From assembly GCA_947625055.1 (NCBI GenBank), contig CANQMT010000024.1, positions 1 to 41,020 on the forward strand: a DNA stretch of 41,020 nt, written 5' to 3'. The position numbers and the translations under genes were made by a program. Below are positions 17,201 through 24,300 of this stretch, one piece after another. Under the pieces are notes generated by a model. The model searched no databases, was not told the origin of the DNA, and was given only the letters and a program-made list of their open reading frames with translations. The number at the start of each line of letters is the position of its first letter. Position 1 is the first letter of the stretch. The stretch is from an uncultured Monoglobus sp. (GTDB lineage: Bacteria > Bacillota > Clostridia > Monoglobales > Monoglobaceae).

Positions 17201-17469
17201 GCGACGCCGTCTTTGTTGGTCTTAAGATTGTCGGGCCGCTTCACGTTTCCGTTGGCGGAGTCCGTGATTATTGAGCCGCCTCCGCTCGTGGTGATCGAGT
17301 CATTGCCGAAGTTCAGCGTGACCGCGCCTGTGTTGTCCTCGATCACAGTGCCGTAATCCGCAGCCGCCGCTGCCGCCGTGTCTTCAGCCGCGGCAAAGCC
17401 CGGAACGCAAACACAGGCAAAAATCATCATAACTGAAAGCGCGAGCGCTGTGATTCTGCTTATTTTCAT
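11254..17469 (-). CDS. Giant secreted multidomain GH3 glycosidase with C-terminal rhodanese domain
   Basis: 2071 residues in one open frame. The signal peptide ends near residue 27. A small beta-rich, carbohydrate-binding-like region spans about 45-180. The GH3 barrel spans about 195-520: KHYAANNNENNRGG binding loop and nucleophile D429 in YVTTDCGA. The GH3 C-domain follows (about 545-925, PFGYGLSYTNFEYS), then a fibronectin III-like domain (about 1030-1145), a Big-type domain (about 1165-1250) and a helical linker. After these come a CBM6-like domain (about 1455-1590, ending GVNLDYFRINHY), two further beta-rich regions and an acidic linker near 1865. Residues 1983-2071 are a rhodanese domain (KLIDVRTAEEYSEDHAEGS; active loop C-A-S-G-G-R from C2040). 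No SLH, LPXTG or dockerin anchor is visible. The ribosome site AAGGAGG is good. It should degrade plant or host glycans outside the cell; the rhodanese role is unknown. Confidence 0.93.
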   Translation of the reverse strand: MKISRITALALSVMMIFACVCVPGFAAAEDTAAAAAADYGTVIEDNTGAVTLNFGNDSITTSGGGSIITDSANGNVKRPDNLKTNKDGVAVLTLPEVDLSGKGYTKVDLYAASKNDAAVVVKVGDTEVASFDNVNNSSWDSYRVNTADLESTEAKGAVTLNITRDNAYCGNYVYVKFYNPDAKPALLPYQDESLSFEERAADLVSRMTLEEKVYQMGMMAPAIDRLGVASYNYWREGLHGVARQGKATSFPSPLSISNTWNRTLAFDMGDVTSTEARIKNSRTDLSYWSPTINMARDPRWGRNEETMGEDPYLTGQLAAQFVDGMQGDDEKYLKVIATLKHYAANNNENNRGGGSSVMTEFNMRNYYAKVFQNVTEQVMPASVMASYNGTTVYRNNELLYNFIPSMANKYLLNDLLRKNWGFDGYVTTDCGAGANLEGSSQFKQGILGDSSYDMDRYIAEAVKSGLNTECNLGDRSAPSNDNRTQSYGIAAVENGYITENEIERAVYELFLQRFRTGEFDSDVSYRNTNAADLESDANVAKAEAAAEESWVLLKNDDNVLPLDSNDKKIVVAGPRAAEVTLGDYSGTPTKNVTPIEGITAEVAAQYPGSTVQQVGVVENTTALMNIKSITLIDEKGGKTQVDLSKAEVIGGGSVTNGVITGITRVSKVQIPQINFGKAATITMEISTGSAPGGTVAVHYGEGGPEGAYIKSQDTASLDTYAECSGEYTGADGGYSGTELMELTFEANTPEITAERYKAEFDAADVIIAYAGTNTGDSSESHDRANIDLPASQAHVQSICDAYPDKTVVVMSTVGQINVEPFMDKCKAILWTSYNGQTQGTALGKVLTGQVNPSGKLTTTWYKNDDVKKMELYGGNKKIGDITGGYTDYNIQADGFSPGHTYQYYGGTPIYPFGYGLSYTNFEYSNMKVSGGEPAPDTNPYTITGAEYSGGKLNVTYTKKDGAPEATLIAAAYSDKDEKNMVETESVKIDGSGSQSIEIAEPQGGKTKVYIWENTDSIKPLSYTKTVGEADSGAPASGADANGALTFSVDVTNTGSAAGKEAVQLYVSHPNAGEGTTPAKQLKGFEKIELQPGETKTVSIELNIRDMYLFDEAAQKDIVPEGTYTAYMASSSADISNSAKFEVTGTLASTLKTVRANPDGVTVLGRVDENGNGHETVNSVNSNISIVMSDETVVDPSEADITYESADSEIASVSSSGVVVSGTKTGVTTITATVTYGGETKTASFPIVNELQIKASDADKTAAIAQLTEVRDSLPKTAYKAESWAEIEKIYADGVKAVNDAVTKDDIENIIPGVISGMKNITMDNLSETYTIESVNPQFIVDGVIDYREGGIPMYENGTGTVNEANPYTGELVAKDASGNKVDASKLTWQIKKVDPSSRKVADIDNDTGALTVYGNGIVQITAADIAAGTCGRLVVEVETQIEAETADDGGKANLKDAQNGASGGFDAGSTANEWMLYKSVNLEYIDSFIARVAGRNAGMIYVSLDKNSKAENLIASVQADATGGWAAWTEVSLDINPSVIDAAKASGKIDKDGRGDIYIQTNGVNLDYFRINHYVPNDDTPYIVGRALNKQDGDIKVKLTYRGSAAPTDAVLAVEVYGADGALKSTNTSTTVKGGGDYDVNGLKASDGDTLRIYVINNMSEKKHLSETAEHTYAEPVPSEIEIITLNKDYTNFDYSQLTSGTNADSTPLDTTVNGVSGFGSWKVVDSTAKYTYKDINETEYSYEFTQAWQAGVGNTTNRNFYFTPKKVPCKVSAVFQGSAADRSMKIWQSEDVNAEMPGGTGTAAASLEITEKLPVYIYGGSSNKQLYAIIVEYYGEAKAADAADEQDEEAEDFDRPVQYATWNGKDVTLTKNDRTGESKVWVELPEGMRLQLRTDTFYSSDVPYSYGDRYNINALAEYNGRLYAACDGGMVIMFTDCAKCYQLKKVADIDLKSMRIEDGVMIAGDGASEVRIPMSELGGDSIEPDEADVLLAGGAKLIDVRTAEEYSEDHAEGSVNIPIDELESGLEAYGKDETLIFCCASGGRAAKAVETAKALGYENVYNIGSYERLK

Positions 17470-17611
17470 AAGACTTCCTCCTTAAATATAATATAATACT
17501 TCGTTATAATATTTTCGGGTTTAATATAATTTGATTTTAACACCATTTACGGATCAAATAAAGTCATCTCAATCATAAAACAAGACAAAAATTGCTGTCT
17601 CGGACCGGCTC

Positions 17612-17640
17612 TTGACAAGAACAAAAATTTCATGTAAAAT
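17612..17640 (+). promoter_or_regulatory. Sigma-A promoter of the cyclophilin lipoprotein gene
   Basis: TTGACA (17612-17617) and TAAAAT (17635-17640) are 17 bases apart, and the gene's ATG is 43 bases further on. The remaining gap (17470-17611) separates this gene from the divergent GH3 gene and is AT-rich; no clear promoter for GH3 was found in it. Confidence 0.82.
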
Positions 17641-17683
17641 TATACCTGGATACAACAATACTAAATATTATGGAGGTAACTTT

Positions 17684-18337
17684 ATGAAACTTGGCAAGAC
17701 GTTCAAATTATTCTGCGTTCTGGCGGCGCTTGCGCTGGCGATCGGAATTTTTGCGGGCTGCGGCTCGAACGGTTCAAAAACGGCTGACTCAAGCTCGGAC
17801 GGCAAGAACGAAAACGAAACGTTCGCGTTTGACGGCGAGGTTCCCGAGGACGGCCCCGCGGTGAAGTTCACCATGAGCGACGGAGGAACGTTCACGATCG
17901 TGTGCGCGCCCGAATACGCTCCCAAAACGGTCGAAAATTTCTTAAATCTGGTTAAAAGCGGCTTCTATGACGGCCTGACGTTCCACCGCGTGCTTGACGG
18001 ATTTGTGGCTCAGGGCGGCGATCCGAGCGGCAACGGCACGGGAGGCAGCGGCGAGACGATCCCCGGCGAGTTCGCGTTAAACGGATTCACCGACAACACC
18101 CTTCCCCATCTGCGCGGCAGCGTCGCGATGGCGAGAGCGACCGATCCCGATTCGGCGTCGAGCCAGTTCTATATCTGCTACGAAGATCTGCCCAACCTTG
18201 ACGGCAACTATGCCGTGTTCGGAGAAGTGACCGAAGGCATGGACGTTGTTGACGCTTTCCTGAACATTCCGCGCGACTCGCAGGGAATGCCCGAGACCCC
18301 GATAGTGATCGAAAAAGCCGAAGTGATCTCGGAATAA
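17684..18337 (+). CDS. Cyclophilin-type peptidyl-prolyl isomerase, lipoprotein
   Basis: 217 residues from ATG 17684, chosen because GGAGG lies 8 bases upstream and a lipoprotein signal follows. The lipobox IFAGC places the lipid on C26, so it sits on the outer face of the membrane. A Ser/Asp-rich linker leads to the cyclophilin domain (about 60-215), with FHRVLDGFVAQGGDPSG (catalytic Arg in FHRV), GSVAMARATDPDSASSQFYI and NYAVFGEVTEGMDVV. It speeds cis-trans proline isomerisation and would help fold secreted proteins, possibly the large GH3 enzyme encoded divergently. It is a single-gene transcript with its own promoter and terminator. Confidence 0.93.
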   Translation: MKLGKTFKLFCVLAALALAIGIFAGCGSNGSKTADSSSDGKNENETFAFDGEVPEDGPAVKFTMSDGGTFTIVCAPEYAPKTVENFLNLVKSGFYDGLTFHRVLDGFVAQGGDPSGNGTGGSGETIPGEFALNGFTDNTLPHLRGSVAMARATDPDSASSQFYICYEDLPNLDGNYAVFGEVTEGMDVVDAFLNIPRDSQGMPETPIVIEKAEVISE

Positions 18338-18367
18338 AAGCCGTAAATAATTCGGTCAAATTAAAAT

Positions 18368-18405
18368 ATCACCCGCCTTTTAGACCGGCAGGTGATGTTT
18401 TTATT
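18368..18405. terminator. Bidirectional terminator between cyclophilin and phage genes
   Basis: ATCACC-GCC and GGC-GGTGAT arms (18368-18377 and 18387-18396). On the plus strand there is one mismatch and a TTTTTATTATT tail. On the minus strand the mismatch becomes a G-U pair, giving a 10-bp stem followed by ATTTTAATTT. It serves the convergent cyclophilin gene and the last virion gene. Confidence 0.8.
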
Positions 18406-18406
18406 A

Positions 18407-19630
18407 TTACAATCCCAGCATGTTCTGAAGAATCAGTTGATTTATCCTCTCCTGCGTCAGACGGTTGTTCAGTCTGTCGCCCTCAAGCTGCGCGCGGAGC
18501 ATACTTTCGTAGTAACCAGCGTATATGCTCTGCATCAGGTTCTCGGCAGCCGAGTTCTCTATGTCAAGCATGTTTGAACGCGATTTTTGACCGTTCAGTA
18601 CGTCCGTCCAGTTATAATCCTGATCGTTCTTCCTCTCGGTCCACTCATACTGCTGGTTTTTCAGCAATTCATCCCACGCGCGCTCATACGCTCTGTCGTC
18701 TCTGGCGATATTGCTCGCAAGAGATGAATTCGCGGCGCTTACAGCTTTGTTGTTTGCCGAATACGCGTTGCCGTAGACCGTGTCATAAATCTCGGTCATG
18801 CTGTCAAGCATTTCGGCGTCGCGGTCCAAATCGTCCGAATACCGGTGATAGGCGTCCGCCGCAAGCTGCGGTATCATAGCGGAGAGCTGACTCATATAAT
18901 ACTGCTGAGTGAGCGCCGCCGCGGTAACTGCCGCCGAATTCGCGTAGCCTCCGGTCAGAGCTGCATAGTCAGCCATAGTGTCGCGCGCGGCTCGGCTGCC
19001 GTTCAAAAGATACTGCTCTCTGTATGCCTTGTAGACCGGGTCGCTCTCGGGATCGTATGAAAAATCCTTGCGATCCATGATCGATTGGCTGAGATCCCGG
19101 ATCTGCGGCAAATACTGATCGTTATACTGCTTCAGGATATCGCCGGGCCGCTGAACGCCCAGCGAGCGGGCATATTCCTCTACTGCCGCCTCGACGTCGT
19201 CTTGGAAGGCCCACGCCTTACCCTCATCGTCGATATAGAGAGTGTCTATCGGCCTCCCTCCAACGGTTACAATACCGTTTGAATATCCAAGCGCGTCGGC
19301 AGACAGGCCGTATTGGCCCGCGTAGCCGCTGTATGCGTCAGAAACTCTGACCACCGGATTGTCCGTGTTTGAGTAAAACTTCACCACGCTTCTCTGAATA
19401 TCGGCGGGCATTGAGTATGATATCCCTGCCTGCTCGTTGATGTATTGAGGCTTCATAAATTCCCGCCCGCCTAATGTGACGGTTTTGTTTGCCTCGTTGT
19501 AACCGATAAGGCCGTTGTCTATGCCCATGTTCCTCAGAGTGGCGCGGACCCCGACCATTCCGTCGGGACGGCGCGGCACATCGACCTGAATGCGCCCGTC
19601 GTTTTTTCTTTTATCTGATGTGTTTGACAT
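18407..19630 (-). CDS. Phage virion protein, ejection/tail-like, with stalk-type N-terminus
   Basis: 407 residues. The N-terminal part (about 15-140) has two copper-amine-oxidase-like units (GVRATLRNMGIDNGLIGYNE then TVTLGGREF; ALGYSNGIVTVGGRPID), a fold common in surface proteins of Clostridia. The rest is helical and Ala/Gln/Tyr-rich: DYAALTGGYANSAAVTAAAL, then a long predicted coiled coil. This second part resembles proteins encoded after the tail genes in many clostridial podovirus-like prophages and may be an internal or ejection protein. It overlaps the preceding gene by 20 bases and has GGAGGAAG as ribosome site. Exact role is inferred from position. Confidence 0.6.
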   Translation of the reverse strand: MSNTSDKRKNDGRIQVDVPRRPDGMVGVRATLRNMGIDNGLIGYNEANKTVTLGGREFMKPQYINEQAGISYSMPADIQRSVVKFYSNTDNPVVRVSDAYSGYAGQYGLSADALGYSNGIVTVGGRPIDTLYIDDEGKAWAFQDDVEAAVEEYARSLGVQRPGDILKQYNDQYLPQIRDLSQSIMDRKDFSYDPESDPVYKAYREQYLLNGSRAARDTMADYAALTGGYANSAAVTAAALTQQYYMSQLSAMIPQLAADAYHRYSDDLDRDAEMLDSMTEIYDTVYGNAYSANNKAVSAANSSLASNIARDDRAYERAWDELLKNQQYEWTERKNDQDYNWTDVLNGQKSRSNMLDIENSAAENLMQSIYAGYYESMLRAQLEGDRLNNRLTQERINQLILQNMLGL

Positions 19631-21308
19631 TCGTTCTTCCTCCTGTGTAGGTTATCATTTCAATATCATGGACCACCGCGCCGCCCTCGCCTTCAAGCAT
19701 CACGCGGAAGCTGTCGCATTTTTTGAGCCGCACCGGGATACGATGGCTGAGAAAGCCCTTACCCTCGCTCTCGATCTCTCCGCACAATGTGAAGTCGTCA
19801 TCGTCCGCTGCAAAACTGACCTTTATGTGTGTTTCGGAGCCGAGTTCAAGGCGGATATAGATAGCATTAACGCTCTTGAAATCAAAATCATCAAGAGTAA
19901 ATTTTTTGGATACCACACACCATCTTATTGTTTCTCCGCTTTCGTTCCCGTCATCACCGAACATATACATATCGGTCGCCGTCACACCGTACAGACGCTC
20001 GCCCAGCCGCGCGAAGTCCACAAATTTCGTGTCGTCCTCGCGGTGCCAGAGATTGTATTCCGGGTTGTACACCAGCAGCGAGGAATTATCATTCCTGTCG
20101 GTAACGCAGGCGAAATAGCTTCGTCCGTCGGTACCGCTCTTGCAGCTCTTAAACAGAGTTTTTATCGGGGCGCTTATTCTTTCGGGCTCGCCGCCGCTGT
20201 ACTCGTAAAACCCGTCCGCCGCCATATAATACAGCACTCCGCCGACTTCGGCGACGCTCTTGCCGTCAAGAGCGCCGCTCAATGTCTGCTTTGGGATCGA
20301 GAAGTTCTTCGGCGAGTCGCCGTAAATATGATGTATATAATCCCGTTTAAAAGCCACCACCGCCGAGCGGTAACTCACGATCGCCGTAAATTCGCCCGGA
20401 GTTCCTATCTCACTGTACCAGCTATCATCGCCGAGTCCCTGATAGGACGTGAAATTGAAGCAGTCTCCCAGCTTTGATGCATAGATATACTCGCCGCTGC
20501 GGGACGCACCGAAGAGCCGGTTGTTGTGGACGCAGGCGCAGACGATATCGGGAATGTAGGTTTCGATCTTCACCGAGCCTCTGTTCACGCAGTTGTCAAA
20601 GAATGCGTATCCGCCGTTTTTGTTGTACATCAGCAGCGAGACCCTGTCGCTGTCCGTCTCTTTTACCACCATGCTCACAATGGCGGTCTCGGAGGCGAAT
20701 TTTTTTCGGCTGTCCGCTACAAATGTGTTGTTCGCCTCGTTGACGCATCCCGAAACAACAATGCTGTCTCCCGCTTTGAACACCTTGTCAAAACCCGCTC
20801 CGATCTTACGGATTGAGGCCTTGTATATTCCGGAGATCTCATCATAGTAGGAATTCAGCTCCGGATCGGCGACCGTCATCTGCCTCGCCATGGGCCTCAG
20901 CTCATTTACAGCCGCGCCGGTCTCCGGGTCGGACAGATAGCGGTAATACACCTTATCGGGAAAAATACAAATATTTCCGCTAAAGTCAACGATCGACTTT
21001 TCGCCGTCCGTCAGCCTCATATTGGCGATCTCTTTTCCCTTATAGACGAACCGGCCTCCCGCGACTCCGGTAAACGAGTCAAGCGCGCCCGGAAAATACT
21101 CGGGAAGAGTGACCGCGGAGATCCCCTCCGCTGAGGCTATGTATCGTCGTGGCTTCCTCGGCGCGAGGCACGGCGCCGCGTCGGATGACATGTTAAGCAT
21201 CTCGCTGAGCTGCCGGTCATCAATTTTATTTCTCTGATCGTATCCAAAAAAACTCAGGATGTCGATCTTTTTGTTTGCGCTCCTTTGAGCCGCCGATGGC
21301 AAATACAC
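19611..21308 (-). CDS. Phage structural protein, propeller-like tail/DNA-stabilisation type
   Basis: 565 residues starting at GTG 21308 with AGGAGG nine bases upstream. The N-terminus (DDRQLSEMLNMSSDAAPCLAPRKPR) matches a signature I associate with beta-rich proteins of podovirus-like clostridial prophages. The body is nearly all beta strands with repeated Tyr/Gly/Asp turns, consistent with a beta-propeller such as the P22 gp10-type tail hub or 'packaged DNA stabilisation' proteins. It has no signal peptide or membrane span. It follows the connector-like gene by 13 bases. The fold assignment is inference; the virion role is supported by its neighbours. Confidence 0.6.
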   Translation of the reverse strand: MYLPSAAQRSANKKIDILSFFGYDQRNKIDDRQLSEMLNMSSDAAPCLAPRKPRRYIASAEGISAVTLPEYFPGALDSFTGVAGGRFVYKGKEIANMRLTDGEKSIVDFSGNICIFPDKVYYRYLSDPETGAAVNELRPMARQMTVADPELNSYYDEISGIYKASIRKIGAGFDKVFKAGDSIVVSGCVNEANNTFVADSRKKFASETAIVSMVVKETDSDRVSLLMYNKNGGYAFFDNCVNRGSVKIETYIPDIVCACVHNNRLFGASRSGEYIYASKLGDCFNFTSYQGLGDDSWYSEIGTPGEFTAIVSYRSAVVAFKRDYIHHIYGDSPKNFSIPKQTLSGALDGKSVAEVGGVLYYMAADGFYEYSGGEPERISAPIKTLFKSCKSGTDGRSYFACVTDRNDNSSLLVYNPEYNLWHREDDTKFVDFARLGERLYGVTATDMYMFGDDGNESGETIRWCVVSKKFTLDDFDFKSVNAIYIRLELGSETHIKVSFAADDDDFTLCGEIESEGKGFLSHRIPVRLKKCDSFRVMLEGEGGAVVHDIEMITYTGGRTNVKHIR

Positions 21309-21321
21309 TTCTCATCCCCTC

Positions 21322-22098
21322 CTACCAGTAGTTTTTGAAACGCGCCAAATCATTCAGCGGATTTCTGGTCTTGTAATCTCTTCTGCACTCGTCATAAATA
21401 TTGTTATACTGTATCATGTGGCTCGCGTATGTGTCATAATCGTGCTGATAAAGAGCGATCTTCGCCAGCAGATACTCAACATACATGCGGTCATACGGCG
21501 CTTCGACCTCGGTCTCGTCGCATATGATCCGCTTTATAACAAGCTTCGCTCCCGTCTCGGGCTTAAAAATATCATCCGTGAGCCAAAGGTTCTCGCCGTC
21601 GTTTTCATAAACATATGTCCGCGACGGCTCAAACTCGGGATCGTCGGGCATTTCGCAAACGATCTCGTCACCCTTCTTAAAAGGCAGCATGAATCCTTCG
21701 ATCTTGCTTTCGCTTATGTTGAACTCACCCTCAACGCAGATGTTCTCGACCTCCTCGGGCATTGTCAGATAAACGAGTCTGAGCCTTTTCGGCGCCGCGA
21801 AAGATACTCCGAAGCGCCGGTACAGCTCGTCACCCGCCATGAACGGCAGGCTGCGCAGATCGGCCCGCGTCAGGAACCTTCCGTTCAGGTACGCCGCCTC
21901 GACTCTGTCAATCGAAATTTCGGGAGGCATCTCAAGCTCGCCCGGGCATGTCACGCGGGTCTCCATGATCTCGTAATACTTTTTCACATGACGGCGCAGA
22001 GACAGCGAGACTTCGTTGCACCAGCCCAGTTTTTCCTCGAACTCGAAGTTGTTCGGACTCAGCGCGTCAGCCGTCTCTATCGCCTTTAAAAGTTTCAA
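21322..22098 (-). CDS. Phage head-tail connector-like protein
   Basis: 258 residues. The frame starts at TTG 22098 behind GGTGG; no ATG occurs before the first 40 residues, so TTG is the best choice. The C-terminus (YDRMYVEYLLAKIALYQHDY ... IYDECRRDYKTRNP) is a helical hairpin like that of P22 gp4-type tail accessory or head-completion proteins. The middle is beta-rich. Position between the capsid gene and the propeller-like gene agrees with a connector. Family call is from general layout, not from a firm motif. Confidence 0.55.
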   Translation of the reverse strand: MKLLKAIETADALSPNNFEFEEKLGWCNEVSLSLRRHVKKYYEIMETRVTCPGELEMPPEISIDRVEAAYLNGRFLTRADLRSLPFMAGDELYRRFGVSFAAPKRLRLVYLTMPEEVENICVEGEFNISESKIEGFMLPFKKGDEIVCEMPDDPEFEPSRTYVYENDGENLWLTDDIFKPETGAKLVIKRIICDETEVEAPYDRMYVEYLLAKIALYQHDYDTYASHMIQYNNIYDECRRDYKTRNPLNDLARFKNYW

Positions 22099-22112
22099 AT
22101 CAGCTCACCACC

Positions 22113-22364
22113 CTATGCCCCTTTGAGGCTGTCAATATATTTTTCGGCGGCTGCCGCCTGCTTGTCGGCGCGCTCCACGGCGAGAGCTACCTTGCGCGGT
22201 ACCGTGACGCTTTCGCCGCGCTTGATCTGATAGTTGACCCCGTTGACCGTAACGGTGAGGTCGTCTTTGTTCTTCCAGTTATCCTTGACCAGCATGACCG
22301 GCACCGGCTCGTTATAGAACGACTCGAGCTCCGCCTCATGCTTCTGTTGTTTAGTCATTGCCAT
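22113..22364 (-). CDS. Small phage structural-module protein, 83 residues
   Basis: Begins at ATG 22364 behind GGAGGCGG. It is charged at both ends and has a short beta-rich core (VTVNGVNYQIKRGESVTVPR) with a Lys/Ala-rich helix after it. Proteins with a 'V.VNG..Y.I.RG..V.VP' core often follow major capsid genes in clostridial phages. Role is not known; a capsid accessory role is possible. It lies 16 bases from both neighbours. Confidence 0.6.
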   Translation of the reverse strand: MAMTKQQKHEAELESFYNEPVPVMLVKDNWKNKDDLTVTVNGVNYQIKRGESVTVPRKVALAVERADKQAAAAEKYIDSLKGA

Positions 22365-22380
22365 ATATACCGCCTCCTTA

Positions 22381-23613
22381 TTAATAGCTGCAGGTGGTCT
22401 CGACTCTTACCATGAACTCGGGAGAGAGGATCTCCGCGGTCTGCGTCGCCTTCCAACCGACGGTGCTTCTCTGGTCGAGAGGATCTCCGGTTCCGGCGCT
22501 GCCCTTCTGCTTGATGATCGTCTCAAGGCCGCCGCCCGTGATATTGGTGACGCCGTAAGCGTTCTGACCTATGAACAGAGTGGAATAGATGTCTCTGCCG
22601 TCCTTGCCCGCGCCCGCGGGATAGATGATCGAACCGGGAACCACCGTGGGGCTCAGAGTCTCGCTGACGGTGATCTTTGCCGCTCCGGGATCGCCTGCCG
22701 CCGCCGAGGCTATCGTGTAATCAAAGCCGTTTATCTGAATGGTTCTGCCGCCGAGCGCCGTCGCGTCGCCAGAGGATATTTCCTCTCTCACGGTGATGAC
22801 CTTGCCCGACACCGCGCCGACCGTCAGGGATTCGGGATCTCCGATCGTGATATTCGCCATTTTGCGCAGGGGCTCGGCCCTGAAGATCTTGGCCTCGGTC
22901 GACTCCACGAAAACAACGCCGTGGATCTTGCCAATCGTGCCGTTGTACCAATCCTTGGGGTCGACGTTCTGTTTAACGGCCTTCCATTCGGGATCGTTGG
23001 TAAGGTCGTTTGCCACATCGGGGTGGATGATCGCAACATAGCAGCCGTCCTTGATCGGCTGAGCGTTGTTGCGCTTGAGAGTGGCGACCGCTCTCTTGAC
23101 CGCGGCCACGCTGAGATAGTCGTTGCCGCTTTCCCGACCACCGACCAGCACGTTTCTGTCTGCCTTGCCGTCGCCGTACTGAACATTGGTGCCCGCATTG
23201 ATCTTCTCGCGGATAACAGTGTCAAGCGTTCTGCCCGCCTGATCGCCAAGCACATTCTGAGTCTCGACGATAACGTTGTCGATAGCCGAAAGCGTCAGCA
23301 TGTCGGACAGCGTCACATAATCGCCGTACTGATCGACCGTCGATTCGACCGTGGTGACGTTGAGCTGGTTGCCTTTGGGAGTAACGCCCTCGGTCAGCGG
23401 CTTCATCGCCTTGGGAAGCGGACTGAAGCGGCGGAACTCGATCGTCTTGCCGGAGCCCTTTGGAATAGGCTTGCTCTGTCCAAACTGCGCATGGACCAGC
23501 TTGGGGCTGGCGAAGCGGATCATCTGTCTGTCATAATACGCCTTCATCTCGGGAGTAACGTTGTTGCCTACGCGATTCGTTGAAGTCGTTTGTGTGTTGT
23601 AATTAATACTCAT
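22381..23613 (-). CDS. N4-gp56-family phage major capsid protein
   Basis: 410 residues. The N-terminal half carries the family pattern: a short arm, then VTPEMKAYYDRQMIRFASP, a segment of the form 'KTIEFRRFSPLP' and 'TEGVTPKGNQLNVTTVESTV' followed by DQYGDYVTLSDML. These match the N4-gp56 group of HK97-fold capsid proteins. It forms the icosahedral shell. The ribosome site is GGAGGT. No protease domain is fused and no cleavage site could be judged. It follows the scaffold-like gene by 47 bases. Confidence 0.88.
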   Translation of the reverse strand: MSINYNTQTTSTNRVGNNVTPEMKAYYDRQMIRFASPKLVHAQFGQSKPIPKGSGKTIEFRRFSPLPKAMKPLTEGVTPKGNQLNVTTVESTVDQYGDYVTLSDMLTLSAIDNVIVETQNVLGDQAGRTLDTVIREKINAGTNVQYGDGKADRNVLVGGRESGNDYLSVAAVKRAVATLKRNNAQPIKDGCYVAIIHPDVANDLTNDPEWKAVKQNVDPKDWYNGTIGKIHGVVFVESTEAKIFRAEPLRKMANITIGDPESLTVGAVSGKVITVREEISSGDATALGGRTIQINGFDYTIASAAAGDPGAAKITVSETLSPTVVPGSIIYPAGAGKDGRDIYSTLFIGQNAYGVTNITGGGLETIIKQKGSAGTGDPLDQRSTVGWKATQTAEILSPEFMVRVETTCSY

Positions 23614-23660
23614 AAAAAAATACCTCCGTAATTAATTTGATTTTTCCGGGCCGATCCGGC

Positions 23661-24212
23661 TTAAAAAGAGATTTTCTCACCTCTGCGGACGCGTTTGACT
23701 ATGTCATCGACCTCGTCGTCGCTCATATCCTCGGGATTTTTCTTAATCATACCGCTGCCTCCCGGTTTTGAAGTTCCGTTCTCGGCGATCCTGCGCTCTT
23801 GCGCAGGTCTTTCCTCCTCGCCGCGATGGGTGAGATAATACGCGTCCTCAACGCTGAGTCCGTTGCCCCAAAGGTAATCGCAGAACTTAGGGTTGCGCAG
23901 TTCGCGCCTGATGTCAAAATCCGGGTTTTTGCGCGAAAACTCCCTTACCTGAGCGTCGATCTCTGCTGTGCGTCTGTCGATATAGGCGCCGAGCGCGGGA
24001 TCGGCAATACCGTTTTGCGCCGTCTGAGCGGTTCCCGGGGGCGTAGGCATTCCCTGAGCAGGGACAGCGCCTCGGGCAGCCGGCTGCGGCTGATAAGCGT
24101 ATCCCGCGCCGCCTTCCGGGAAATAAGCCTGTTCAGCGGGCTGACTTACCGGATAGGGACGTGCGTACCTCTCATCCTCGGTCGTCTGTCGTCTGTTTCC
24201 AAATCCAAGCAT
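23661..24212 (-). CDS. Phage scaffold-like protein
   Basis: 183 residues. It has a Pro/Gln/Ala-rich, likely disordered first half, then a helical segment (YIDRRTAEIDAQVREFSRKN) and the run NPKFCDYLWGNGLSVEDAYYL, followed by a charged tail. Proteins of this build directly precede N4-gp56 capsid genes and act as scaffolds or capsid-assembly helpers. The start ATG 24212 has AAAGGAG. Upstream 24220-24290 is AT-rich and contains TATAAT on the minus strand, but no well spaced -35. It is the first gene of the module as preserved here. Confidence 0.6.
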   Translation of the reverse strand: MLGFGNRRQTTEDERYARPYPVSQPAEQAYFPEGGAGYAYQPQPAARGAVPAQGMPTPPGTAQTAQNGIADPALGAYIDRRTAEIDAQVREFSRKNPDFDIRRELRNPKFCDYLWGNGLSVEDAYYLTHRGEEERPAQERRIAENGTSKPGGSGMIKKNPEDMSDDEVDDIVKRVRRGEKISF

Positions 24213-24300
24213 TGTTATGCTCCTTTCTTATATAATAATTTCGCGGCGGATTCCCGCCACAATTCAATTATAATAAGAAAAAAGTGCCAAGGGCTGACAA

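Larger units (their letters stand above)
18407..24212 (-). mobile_element. Partial prophage or domesticated virion-protein module
   Basis: Six adjacent minus-strand genes, all intact and each with a plausible ribosome site, encode only virion parts in phage order: scaffold-like, major capsid, small protein, connector-like, tail/stabilisation-like and ejection-like. There is no terminase, portal, integrase, replication, lysis or repressor gene between the cyclophilin gene and the ABC transporter. The upstream edge stops about 90 bases from a copy of repeat family A; the downstream edge ends at a shared terminator. No direct repeat that could be an attachment site was recognised. Confidence 0.75.

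Noticed and set aside
19590..20477. 295-codon plus-strand frame opposite the phage tail-like gene
   Set aside because: No ribosome site and unlike any protein; the opposite strand has a good start and fits the phage gene order.
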